Part shown: piece by piece, positions 39,859 through 47,745 of the stretch
Numbering within the stretch: the first letter of the stretch is position 1
Layout: every line of letters starts with the position of its first letter
Assembly (NCBI RefSeq): GCF_900114765.1
Contig: NZ_FOUD01000005.1
Coordinates: 124,001 to 188,000, forward strand
Source: Halopseudomonas pachastrellae
Lineage (GTDB): Bacteria > Pseudomonadota > Gammaproteobacteria > Pseudomonadales > Pseudomonadaceae
Length of the DNA stretch: 64,000 bases
Direction of reading: 5' to 3'
Notes under the pieces: generated by a model
What the model was told of the DNA's origin: nothing
Seen by the model: only the letters and a program-made list of their open reading frames with translations
Database searches by the model: none
Position numbers and translations under genes: made by a program

Positions 39859-41460
39859 TTACTGAACCTTGCCCATCGCCCACTCAGGCTTGAACTGATA
39901 CAGCCAGGTTTCGGTCAGTGGTTTGCCTTCCAATTCCATATACATGCGCAGGTCGGCGACCTGATCGGGTTCCAGTTCCAGGTCGAAGCTGGCGCGCCAG
40001 ACGTTGCCGTTGGGTACCGGGCGGGCGAAGGTGCGGCTGACTATGCCGGCACTGGTGCTGACCTTGACCTCGGGGAATACGCCGTAAGGGATCTGCTGCA
40101 TGACCTCGGGGCGGTCGAATTCGACGGTGAAGTTGTAGACGTTTTCGGGGCGCTTGTGACCGGGTTGGCCGCCGCGGCCGATGCGGGTGGCGATGGTCTG
40201 GGCGATGTTGGTGGCCGGTACCGGGCTCAGATTCTGCCAGTGCAGGCGGTAGTGCAGGTCATATTCGGTGCCCTTGCTGGCCTTGCCGTCCGGGACCCAG
40301 AACGCGCCGATGTTGTCGTGGATTTCATCGTCGGTGGGGATTTCCAGCAACTGCACGCTGCCCTTGCCGAGCGGTTTGAGCGGCTCCACCCACACGCTGG
40401 GGCGGCGGTCGTAGAAGACCCCGTCCTGGTAATGATCGAAGTTGCGGTCGCGCTGCATCAGGCCAAAGCCCTTGGGGTTTTCATCGGCAAAGGCGGATAC
40501 GCGGGTGGCGTCCGGGTTGTTCAGCGGGCGCCATAGGCGCTCGCCCGAGCCGGTCCACATGGCCAGGCCGTCGGAGTCATGTACTTCCGGACGCCAGTCC
40601 TTGAGGCGCTCTGCGCCGTATTCGCCAAACCAGAACATGGAGGTCAGCGGCAGTAGGCCGAGCCGGTCGACGTCTTCACGCAGGAAGATTCGCGCCTCTA
40701 CGTCCATGACCACAGGCGTGGTGCGGTCCAGGCCGCGGGTCATCTTGAAGCGGTAGGCGCCGGTCACGCTGGGGCCGTCTAGCAGGGCGTGGACGATCAC
40801 CGGGGTGTCGGGCGTGGCGTCGTCTTGCTGCTCGATATAAAACTCGGTGAAGTCCGGAAACTCTTCCGGCTTGCCGGCGACGGCAGGGTCAATCGCGATA
40901 CCGCGGGCGGACTGGCCGTACTGCCCGTCGGCACCGATGGAGCGGAAGTAGGAGGCGCCCTGAAAGGCCACCCAATCCTGTTTCACCCAGTCCTCAGCCG
41001 TATGCCACTCCTGCAGACGAAAGCCGGCAAAGCCGGCGTCGGCGGGCAGCTGGCGTGCAGGGTTGTCTGCCGGCATATCAAAGAAGTCGGCAGAGTAAGG
41101 TATCTCGACGGCTTCGCCCTGATCGACCATGAACATGTGTACGCCCTTGGGTGCGTACTTGCCCAGCGGGAAGAACACCAGCGGGTAGCCCTCGCTCGCC
41201 TCGGTGTCGGGCTGACCGGAGAAGGGGGCGCGCTGGGTATCAAATACCAGTTCGCCGTGGCGCGCGTAGTCAATCTGCTGGACGACCTCGGGTGCCGGCA
41301 GCGCGGGCGGCTGGTAGGCGGTGTTGGCCATGCTTCGGGCGCGCTCTACCAGGGCATCGTAACTGAACGGCTGCGGCTCGTTTGCGGCGAGTGCGAAGGT
41401 GGGCAGCAGTATGGCGCCGGCAAGCGCGGCGGCACCTTGCCGCAGGTATCGTCTGTTCAT
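39859..41460 (-). CDS. opgD: periplasmic glucan biosynthesis protein, OpgD/MdoD type
   Basis: Periplasmic protein for the glucose backbone or branching of osmoregulated periplasmic glucans. The 533-residue protein starts MNRRYLRQGAAALAGA, a twin-arginine-like signal as in OpgD, cleaved after about ALA at residue 25. PFSYDALVERARSMA, then YPLVFFPLGKYAPKGVHMF, GASYFRSIGADGQYGQSARG and FGLMQRDRNFDHYQD, are MdoG-family blocks. The Tat-like signal favours OpgD over OpgG. No opgH adjoins. Start ATG 41458-41460. Confidence 0.9.
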   Translation of the reverse strand: MNRRYLRQGAAALAGAILLPTFALAANEPQPFSYDALVERARSMANTAYQPPALPAPEVVQQIDYARHGELVFDTQRAPFSGQPDTEASEGYPLVFFPLGKYAPKGVHMFMVDQGEAVEIPYSADFFDMPADNPARQLPADAGFAGFRLQEWHTAEDWVKQDWVAFQGASYFRSIGADGQYGQSARGIAIDPAVAGKPEEFPDFTEFYIEQQDDATPDTPVIVHALLDGPSVTGAYRFKMTRGLDRTTPVVMDVEARIFLREDVDRLGLLPLTSMFWFGEYGAERLKDWRPEVHDSDGLAMWTGSGERLWRPLNNPDATRVSAFADENPKGFGLMQRDRNFDHYQDGVFYDRRPSVWVEPLKPLGKGSVQLLEIPTDDEIHDNIGAFWVPDGKASKGTEYDLHYRLHWQNLSPVPATNIAQTIATRIGRGGQPGHKRPENVYNFTVEFDRPEVMQQIPYGVFPEVKVSTSAGIVSRTFARPVPNGNVWRASFDLELEPDQVADLRMYMELEGKPLTETWLYQFKPEWAMGKVQ

Positions 41461-41614
41461 GGTCTGGGCTGGCTCTCCACAAGGCGTTGAATTTGCGTAT
41501 CCAGGCCAAAAGTGCCGTCGGCTGGCGCCCGTTGAACAGGGCGTGCTGGATCTGCATCTGGCGGGTTAGAGGCGTAGCGCAGGGTGGTGGTTCCTGCCGC
41601 TGGGTAAAGTCGGG

Positions 41615-42196
41615 CTACTTTGTGTGCCGGTTGGCAGAACCTGAGGGCGTTGTTCTAGAGCGCTTGGCGTCAGGCGGCGGCGATTGTGGCCGCTTAGCTC
41701 GGGTTGGCCTTAGCCAGTGGTGGATTTCGCGCAGCAGGCCGGTGCCGAGCGCGGCCAGTGAAGTGGGATCATCGAGGAGGCTGATCAGTCTACGCATGGC
41801 ATCGAGCAGCGGGGCGCGGGTGTCCTGCGGCGGGCTTACTGGCGCACTGTCGTGCAGCTTGATCAGCTCACTCAGCAGGCCGATATTCAGGTCCAGCGCG
41901 ATGGACATATAAGGTGCCGCGACGCTGGCGCCGGCGATGCGTCTCAGTGTCGGCGTATTGCGTGCCACCAGAATGAGGTCGCCGGCGTTGTAGCGCTCGG
42001 TTCGCTGATCAATGTCGACTTCTTTGCTGCCCTCCAGCACCAGGCACAGCAGTGGCTGGACGATTGCGTGATCGACTGCTGCCGGCGAGGTTCTGCGCAG
42101 CAGAGTCAGCCCCGGCACCGGCGTGCTGATCAGTGGGCCGCTGTTGGCGTGCCTTTGACAGTAGTGGCGGGTGGCGTCGACGAGGGCTTTGTTCAT
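41615..42196 (-). pseudogene. AraC-family regulator fragment, HTH domain lost
   Basis: Residues from the ATG at 42194-42196 (MNKALVDATRHYCQRHANS) follow the AraC_N (PF06719-type) domain: GLTLLRRTSPAA, QPLLCLVLEGSKEV, YNAGDLILV and PYMSIALDLN, up to TGLLREIHHWL. In intact family members a two-HTH DNA-binding domain follows directly. Here the frame runs instead into a proline/arginine-rich tail and stops, and no HTH is found in any frame of the next 200 bases. It therefore looks like a truncated relic or an N-domain-only protein. It is divergent from the monooxygenase-like fragment at 42327. Confidence 0.7.
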
Positions 42197-42326
42197 GCGC
42201 TCATTCTGCGCTGGCGCCGAGTTTCGGGTAAAGCCATCTGGATTATCAGGCATGTTTGCCGGTGCTTTGGGCATCTGCTGCAGGCGCCCATGGCTAGAGT
42301 GGAATCTCCACGACAGGAGGTGACCT

Positions 42327-42653
42327 ATGCATGACAACCAGATGATCGACGCGTCAGTACCCGGGCCAACTGCACCACCAGCGCTGACCGAAGGACCCCA
42401 TGTTGGCGTTCGGCAGATTGGAGAGCAGGGCGATGAAGGGCGTAAAGCCTTTTACATTCATATCGAGGCCAAACCGGGGCGCGAGGAGGAAGTACTGCAG
42501 ATGCTGCGCGACATTCGCGCCTGTGTTGAAGATGAACCGGGTACTGGCCCCTGGTTTGCGGTGCGCTTTTCCCAGCGGGTGTTCGGCATCTTTGAGGCGT
42601 TTCCCGATATTGCGGGCAGACAGGCGCGCAGCCAGCCGTGGTGGTCGCGATAG
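42327..42653 (+). CDS. small ABM-like (antibiotic biosynthesis monooxygenase fold) protein, probably truncated
   Basis: A 108-residue protein. Residues 38-95 (RKAFYIHIEAKPGREEEVLQ, EDEPGTGPWFAVRFSQRVFG, FEAFPDIAGRQA) look like a dimeric alpha/beta-barrel ABM domain. After GRQA, where relatives continue with a conserved helix, the frame turns to RSQPWWSR and stops, which suggests a frameshift or deletion at the 3' end. The ribosome site AGGAGGTGA is strong. It is divergent from the AraC fragment, which may once have controlled it. The function is unknown. Confidence 0.55.
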   Translation: MHDNQMIDASVPGPTAPPALTEGPHVGVRQIGEQGDEGRKAFYIHIEAKPGREEEVLQMLRDIRACVEDEPGTGPWFAVRFSQRVFGIFEAFPDIAGRQARSQPWWSR

Positions 42654-42705
42654 ACGCTGGAAAGGGGCTCGCTGGAATGGCTCATGCGCAGGGTGCGCTG
42701 GTTAC

Positions 42706-42721
42706 TTATTGAGAATGAGTC
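42706..42721 (+). promoter_or_regulatory. Fur-box-like sequence 1 upstream of the ECF sigma gene
   Basis: TTATTGAGAATGAGTC partly matches the Fur consensus half (GATAATGAGAATGAT). It lies about 100 bases before the sigma gene. Confidence 0.35.
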
Positions 42722-42774
42722 GCAGTTTGCGGGTATATCGGTTAATCCTGCAAGCCTCTGGCGGCTAGTATTAA

Positions 42775-42793
42775 AAGCAATTATCATTTGCAA
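42775..42793 (+). promoter_or_regulatory. Fur-box-like sequence 2 upstream of the ECF sigma gene
   Basis: GCAATTATCATTTGC (42777-42791) reads GCAAATGATAATTGC on the other strand, a good Fur half plus symmetric GCAA/TTGC ends. Iron-repressed expression of FecI-type sigma factors is the rule, supporting the call. Confidence 0.55.
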
Positions 42794-42819
42794 GTGAAGT
42801 CGGCAAACCGGGCTTGCCA

Positions 42820-43341
42820 GTGAACAGTTCCAATCTAGACAGTGTCTTTATCAGCCAGCGCACTTCGCTGCTGCGCACCTTGCTGAAAATCGTCAAGAAC
42901 ACCAGCATTGCCGAGGAGCTGGTGCAGGAGACGTATCTGCGGGTGGCGCGCACGGTGCGTGACAAGCCGATTGATCACCTTGAACCCTTTCTCTTTCAGA
43001 CTGGCCGCAACCTGGCGCTGGACCACCTGCGTCGTGAGCGCATGCAGTCGCGCACCATGCTCGACGACGTGCCCAATGAGGTGGTCGAGGCGGTGGCCGC
43101 ACCGGCTTCCTCCAGTGAAGACAGCCTGCACGCCGCGCGCCTGCTGCAGCACCTGGGCAGCGCGCTGGACCAACTGAGTAGCCGTCAGCAGCGGATATTC
43201 GTGCTCAGTCGCCTGCATGGCATGAGCGCAAGCGACATCGCCGCCGAGTTGGGGGTATCACCCAGCACGGTGCAAAAGGAGCTGAAACTGATCATGGCCC
43301 TGTGCGTTACGCTGATCGAGCGGCTGACGCCTGCCCAATGA
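42820..43341 (+). CDS. ECF sigma factor, FecI/HasI-like iron-starvation type
   Basis: About 173 residues with sigma region 2 (NTSIAEELVQETYLRVARTV, FLFQTGRNLALDHLRRER) and region 4 (QQRIFVLSRLHGMSASDIAA, ELGVSPSTVQKEL), the two domains of FecI-type sigma factors. It is followed by a FecR-type anti-sigma and an STN-bearing TonB receptor, the standard cell-surface signalling trio. The start is uncertain: GTG 42820 or TTG 42814, with no strong ribosome site. Expected to direct transcription of the receptor at 44536. Confidence 0.92.
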   Translation: MNSSNLDSVFISQRTSLLRTLLKIVKNTSIAEELVQETYLRVARTVRDKPIDHLEPFLFQTGRNLALDHLRRERMQSRTMLDDVPNEVVEAVAAPASSSEDSLHAARLLQHLGSALDQLSSRQQRIFVLSRLHGMSASDIAAELGVSPSTVQKELKLIMALCVTLIERLTPAQ

Positions 43342-43373
43342 GCGACTTTCGCTCATCCGCCCCATAAGCCAGA

Positions 43374-44348
43374 ATGAACACCCGTGATGACGAGAGCCGG
43401 CCAATGACCGAGCCCATTACCCACCCTGCCGACGGCGAGTCGCTGCAGAGCCAGGCGCTGGACTGGCTGCTGGCGCTGGAAGATGCCGACACCGCGACGC
43501 TGGCGCGCTTTGATGCCTGGCTGGCCGAGTCGGCCGCGCACCGGGCGGCCTTTGAGCACGCCCGTGCCTGCTGGCAGTCGTCGGCGCTGGTGGATGCGGC
43601 GGCGCAACTGGAGGCTCGTACCGCGCCTGCGCCCCGGCGACGCTGGGCGGGCGCACTGGCGATGGCGGCCTCGGTGCTGCTGGCGCTGGGCGTGCTGGTG
43701 CAGAGCAACGTGCTGCTCGACTGGCGTGCCGATCACGTGACGGCAGTCGGCCAGCGGCAGAGCCTTGATCTGGCCGACGGCTCGCAGGTGGTGCTCAATA
43801 CCGACAGTGCGTTTTCCAGTGACATTGACGGGCGCAAGCGCACCGCAAACCTCTTGCGCGGCGAGGCCTATTTTGACGTGGCACGTGACAGCGCGCGGCC
43901 CTTTGAAGTCAACGCCGGGCCAGTGCAGATTTCGGTGCTGGGCACCGCCTTTGCCGTGCGCTACCTGGATGACACCACCGAGGTCAGTGTTGCCCACGGG
44001 CAGGTCGAGGTGCGCGCGCGCAACAGCGGTGCACGTATTCATCTGAGCGCTGGCGACAGCATTCGCATTGATGAGCAGGGGGCCGGCAACCGTGTGCGCG
44101 GCGACGCCGCCAGCCAGCTGGCCTGGGTGCAGGGCCGTCTGGTGTTTGATGACCGCCCGCTGGGTGAGGTGCTGACCGAGCTGCGACGCTATTACCCGGG
44201 CTGGATCATCAACGCCAGTGGTCCGTTGGACAGCATGCGGGTGACCGGTAACTATCGACTCAGTGATCCGGTCAGCGTAATGCGGTCGCTGGCGCAGGTG
44301 ACCTCGGCCAATCTGCATGAATATCCGGCGCTGCTGATTCTCAACTGA
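43374..44348 (+). CDS. FecR/HasS-type anti-sigma regulator
   Basis: Inner-membrane signal transducer of 324 residues. The N-terminal cytoplasmic DUF4880 domain (ALDWLLALEDADTATLARFD, AHRAAFEHARACW) holds the sigma factor; one membrane span follows (WAGALAMAASVLLALGVLV, about 89-107); then the periplasmic FecR domain (LDLADGSQVVLNTDSAFS, LLRGEAYFDVARDSARPFEV, VSVLGTAF-like ISVLGTAFAVRY) and a C-terminal STN-like fold that meets the receptor. It is 32 bases after the sigma gene on the same strand. Confidence 0.92.
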   Translation: MNTRDDESRPMTEPITHPADGESLQSQALDWLLALEDADTATLARFDAWLAESAAHRAAFEHARACWQSSALVDAAAQLEARTAPAPRRRWAGALAMAASVLLALGVLVQSNVLLDWRADHVTAVGQRQSLDLADGSQVVLNTDSAFSSDIDGRKRTANLLRGEAYFDVARDSARPFEVNAGPVQISVLGTAFAVRYLDDTTEVSVAHGQVEVRARNSGARIHLSAGDSIRIDEQGAGNRVRGDAASQLAWVQGRLVFDDRPLGEVLTELRRYYPGWIINASGPLDSMRVTGNYRLSDPVSVMRSLAQVTSANLHEYPALLILN

Positions 44349-44481
44349 TCATGGCCCGCCCCGAGGCGGCCGGGCGGAGCCCGAGATCGGTGGCTGCTGG
44401 CCGGCTGCGCGCCCCCCTCTTGCAAGACACGGCAAATTATTTTTACGCAATCTCGACAGGTCGTTCGTCTCGTCAGGGAGT

Positions 44482-44500
44482 AATGCAAACCATTCGCATT
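44482..44500 (+). promoter_or_regulatory. Fur-box-like inverted repeat upstream of the TonB receptor
   Basis: AATGCAAACCATTCGCATT has AATGC/GCATT ends and weak Fur similarity. It lies 36 bases before the receptor ATG. An ECF-type promoter (GGCAAATT near 44429 with CGTC downstream near 44466) is a further possibility. Confidence 0.35.
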
Positions 44501-44535
44501 GTTTGCCGTTCCACGACCCTGCAAAGAGATTCTCG

Positions 44536-47136
44536 ATGACCGCTCAACCTCGCCGCGTCCTGTCCCGAACCCGCTCTACCACCAGCCTCTCACTCCTGGC
44601 TTTGGCCATCTCCTGCGCCGCTGTGCCTCAGGCGCTCGCCGCCGACGCTCCTGCCAGCAATCTGCAGCAGAGCCAGGCGCGCTACAGTTTTGAGATTCCG
44701 GCCCAGCCGCTGGTATCAGCGCTCAATGCCTTCAGCGATATCAGTGGCTGGCAGGTTGGACTGCAGGCTGATCTGGCGGCAGACCTGCAGTCAGCGCCGG
44801 TCAGTGGTCGACTGTCTCCCGAGCAGGCGTTGACCGAGCTGCTGCGCGGCACCGGCGTGGGCTACCGCAGTGCGGGCCAGCGTAGTGTCGTGCTGGTGTC
44901 TGGCGAGCGGGCGGTCAACCTGCAGGCCATTACCGTGACCGCGACGCGCAGCCAGCGCATGGTCGACGAGGTACCGAGCACGGTCAGTTCTCTGGGGCGC
45001 GAGCAACTGGATCGTGAACTGGTCAATACCACTCGCCAACTGGTGCGTGGCGAACCGGGCGTATCGGTCGGCGGCACCGGGCAGCGTTCGGGCATTACCG
45101 GCTACAACATTCGCGGCATCGATGGTGATCGGGTGCTGACCCAGGTAGACGGCGTAGAGATTCCCAACAGCTTTTTCAACGGCCCCTACGCCAACACCCA
45201 GCGCAACTATGTTGACCCTGAAATCGTCAAGCGGGTGGAGATCCTGCGTGGCCCGGCCTCAGCCCTGTACGGCAGCAGCGCCATTGGTGGCGCGGTCAGC
45301 TATTTCACCCTGGATGCCGACGACATCATCAAGCCCGGCCGTGATACCGGCGCGCGCCTCAAGACCGGTTACAGCTCGGCAGATGAAAGCTGGCTGGCCT
45401 CCGGCACCGTTGCCGGGCGTACCGGCAATCTTGATGCCTTGCTGCACCTGTCCCAGCGTAACGGCCATGAAACCGAGTCCTATGGCAGCGCCGGTGGCAT
45501 CGGCCTGGATCGCACGGCCGCCAACCCGGAAGACGTGCAGACCACCAACGTGCTGGCCAAAGTGGGCTGGGACTACAGCGACAACGGCCGCTTGCAGCTG
45601 ACCTACGAGAACTACAAAGACGACCGCGATACCAATCAGCTCAGCGCCGTGGGCGGGCCGTACAACGCCGGTAGCGGCTTTGGTTACTACGAATCACGTG
45701 AAGGCAACGACACCATCACCCGTGAGCGCTACAGCCTGTCACACATGCTGGCGCTGGATAGCCTGCTGGCCGACAACTTCAACTGGAGCCTCAACTATCA
45801 GCTGGCCAAGACCGACCAGAGCACCGTTGAGCACTACGTGCCGAAGAACTTTTTCACCGGCGCGGTCAGTCGTGACGTGCAACGCTACCGCGACACCACT
45901 TACAAGGATCGCCAGTGGATGCTCGACCTGCAGCTGGACAAAGCGTTCAGTCTCGGCAGCACCGAGCATCTACTGACCTACGGCGGCACGCTTAAGCGCC
46001 AGGAAGGCACCGGCCTGCGCACCGGGTACGGCGTCTGCCTGCAGGCCATCAGCGCCAGTTGCCCCACCGTTGGCGCGATCAGCAGCAGCACCTCGGATAC
46101 CCTGACGCCGCAGAGCGACTTCCCGGACCCGACCATTAAGGTCTACAGCCTGTTTGTGCAGGACGAAATCCGCTGGAACCAATGGACCTTCCTGCCCGGG
46201 CTGCGCTACGACTACACCCGTCTGTCACCCGAGCTGACCGACGAATTTCTGGCCACCGTCAGCAGCAGCGACGTGACCGACTACAACGACGACGACCGTA
46301 CCTGGCATCGGGTATCGCCCAAGCTGGGCGTGACCTACCAGTTTGATGACCGCTACACCTGGTTCGGTCAGTACGCCGAAGGTTTCCGCACGCCGACCGC
46401 CAAAGCCTTGTACGGCCGCTTCGAAAACCTGGCCGGAGGCTACACGGTCGAGCCGAATCCTGACCTGGAGCCGGAAAAAAGCCGCGGTGTAGAGACCGGT
46501 CTGCGTGGCTACTTTGACGCCGGCAGCTTTGATCTGGCGCTGTTCTACAACGAGTACCGTGACTTCATCGACGAAAACGCGCTCACGCCCGGCTACACCA
46601 GCGACACCTTCCAGACGCGCAACATTGCCCATGCCAGCATTCGCGGTGTGGAGGCCAAGGGGCGTTTGAATCTGGAGCACTTTGGCGCCGCGCCCGGCCT
46701 GTATGCGCAGGGCTCGATTGCCTACGCCCGTGGCCGTAACGATGACAACGGTGCACCGCTGAACAGCGTCAACCCACTGACCGGCGTGTTCAGCCTGGGG
46801 TATGAGCAAGCGCGCTACGGCGGTGAATTGACCTGGACGCTGGTCAAGCGCAAGACGCGCATCGACGAATCCAGCCTGAACATCCCCGACGGCACCACCA
46901 GCCAGTTCGCCAGCCCCGGTTTTGGCCTGCTTGACCTGACCGCCTATTACCAGGTGACGGATGATCTGGTAGTCAACGCCGGGCTGTTCAACCTCACCGA
47001 TAAAAAATACTGGCTGTGGGATGACGTGCGCGGCTACGACAGCGTCGGCGAAGCCACCGTCACCAGCCCCGCCAACCTCGACCGCCTGACCCAGCCGGGC
47101 CGCAACTTTGCCGTCAATCTGGTGTGGGATATCTGA
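44536..47136 (+). CDS. TonB-dependent heme/hemoglobin-type receptor with N-terminal signalling (STN) domain
   Basis: Outer-membrane receptor of 866 residues. Signal peptide ends about ALA at residue 36; STN domain about 50-125 (YSFEIPAQPLVSALNAFSD, LSPEQALTELLRGTGVGY); TonB-box region NLQAITVTATRS; plug about 140-260 (YNIRGIDGDRVLTQVDGVEI, RVEILRGPASALYGSSAIGG); then a 22-strand barrel. FAEGFRTP-like YAEGFRTPTAKALYG with NPDLEPEKSRGVETGLRG and FYNEYRDFIDE fits the hemoglobin/transferrin-type receptor group that includes HasR. No hasA hemophore is nearby, so heme is a likely but unproven ligand. The STN domain pairs it with the upstream sigma/anti-sigma genes. ATG 44536 with AAAGAGA upstream. 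Confidence 0.88.
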   Translation: MTAQPRRVLSRTRSTTSLSLLALAISCAAVPQALAADAPASNLQQSQARYSFEIPAQPLVSALNAFSDISGWQVGLQADLAADLQSAPVSGRLSPEQALTELLRGTGVGYRSAGQRSVVLVSGERAVNLQAITVTATRSQRMVDEVPSTVSSLGREQLDRELVNTTRQLVRGEPGVSVGGTGQRSGITGYNIRGIDGDRVLTQVDGVEIPNSFFNGPYANTQRNYVDPEIVKRVEILRGPASALYGSSAIGGAVSYFTLDADDIIKPGRDTGARLKTGYSSADESWLASGTVAGRTGNLDALLHLSQRNGHETESYGSAGGIGLDRTAANPEDVQTTNVLAKVGWDYSDNGRLQLTYENYKDDRDTNQLSAVGGPYNAGSGFGYYESREGNDTITRERYSLSHMLALDSLLADNFNWSLNYQLAKTDQSTVEHYVPKNFFTGAVSRDVQRYRDTTYKDRQWMLDLQLDKAFSLGSTEHLLTYGGTLKRQEGTGLRTGYGVCLQAISASCPTVGAISSSTSDTLTPQSDFPDPTIKVYSLFVQDEIRWNQWTFLPGLRYDYTRLSPELTDEFLATVSSSDVTDYNDDDRTWHRVSPKLGVTYQFDDRYTWFGQYAEGFRTPTAKALYGRFENLAGGYTVEPNPDLEPEKSRGVETGLRGYFDAGSFDLALFYNEYRDFIDENALTPGYTSDTFQTRNIAHASIRGVEAKGRLNLEHFGAAPGLYAQGSIAYARGRNDDNGAPLNSVNPLTGVFSLGYEQARYGGELTWTLVKRKTRIDESSLNIPDGTTSQFASPGFGLLDLTAYYQVTDDLVVNAGLFNLTDKKYWLWDDVRGYDSVGEATVTSPANLDRLTQPGRNFAVNLVWDI

Positions 47137-47179
47137 TCCCGACGCTGAGCCTGACGGATATCTTGCTGTCTGATATCTC

Positions 47180-47210
47180 AATAAAAGCGCCCACTCCGGC
47201 CGCTTTTATT
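47180..47210 (+). terminator. intrinsic terminator of the TonB receptor
   Basis: AATAAAAGCG (47180-47189) and CGCTTTTATT (47201-47210) form a perfect 10-bp stem whose right arm holds the T-run. Confidence 0.8.
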
Positions 47211-47286
47211 GCGTTTGCAGTTGCCACCCCGGTGGCTGTCCGCGATTGCGAAGCTCACCGCCGAGCGGAGATCGCTTGCATAGTGA

Positions 47287-47305
47287 AATGATAATTCCTA
47301 TCATT
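47287..47305 (+). promoter_or_regulatory. Fur box upstream of DUF3649-PepSY-DUF3325
   Basis: AATGATAATTCCTATCATT: near-perfect inverted halves GAAATGATA and TATCATTTTC around TTCC, a good match to the 19-bp Fur consensus. It lies 134 bases before the DUF3649 gene, after the receptor terminator, so the three-gene unit has its own iron-controlled promoter. Confidence 0.8.
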
Positions 47306-47438
47306 TTCGGCTGCGCGCGTGAGTCATTTCCCTGTGATGGGCTGGCCGGTGCGTTTTTTCTTTCTATCACCGCCCGGCAACTGCACCGGGCGGGCTGCAG
47401 GTGAATGACATGACAGGTCCTTTGGCGGAGCACAATTC

Positions 47439-47735
47439 ATGATGGTCAGCGCGTCTCGTGGCGCCATCGTCGCGCGTATTCTGGCGGCGATTTTTGGCTG
47501 CTATGCCTTCGTCTGGGGGGCGGTTGCGCTGGGCGTTGCGGCGCTCAATGGCGCCGGGGTGGAGTACCACGCGGCCGAGCAGGCCATGATGATGCTGGCC
47601 TTTTTGCTCTACCTGGGGCTGTTTCTCTGGACCTTTGCCGCGGCCAGTGTGCGCCGGGTCTGGCTGGTGCTGGCGGTCGGCAGCGCGCTTATGCTGGCTG
47701 CTGCCTGGCAGCTGCAGCGCATAATCATCGGATAG
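47439..47735 (+). CDS. DUF3649 family small membrane protein
   Basis: A 98-residue protein with three predicted spans (IVARILAAIFGCYAFVWGAV, AAEQAMMMLAFLLYLGLFLW, VWLVLAVGSALMLAAAW). It matches the small DUF3649 proteins encoded beside PepSY proteins in siderophore loci. It starts at ATG 47439 or the next ATG at 47442, with GGCGGAG upstream. It belongs to the Fur-box-led unit and probably works with the PepSY protein in the inner membrane. Its biochemical role is unknown. Confidence 0.8.
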   Translation: MMVSASRGAIVARILAAIFGCYAFVWGAVALGVAALNGAGVEYHAAEQAMMMLAFLLYLGLFLWTFAAASVRRVWLVLAVGSALMLAAAWQLQRIIIG

Positions 47736-47745
47736 GAGCACCGCC

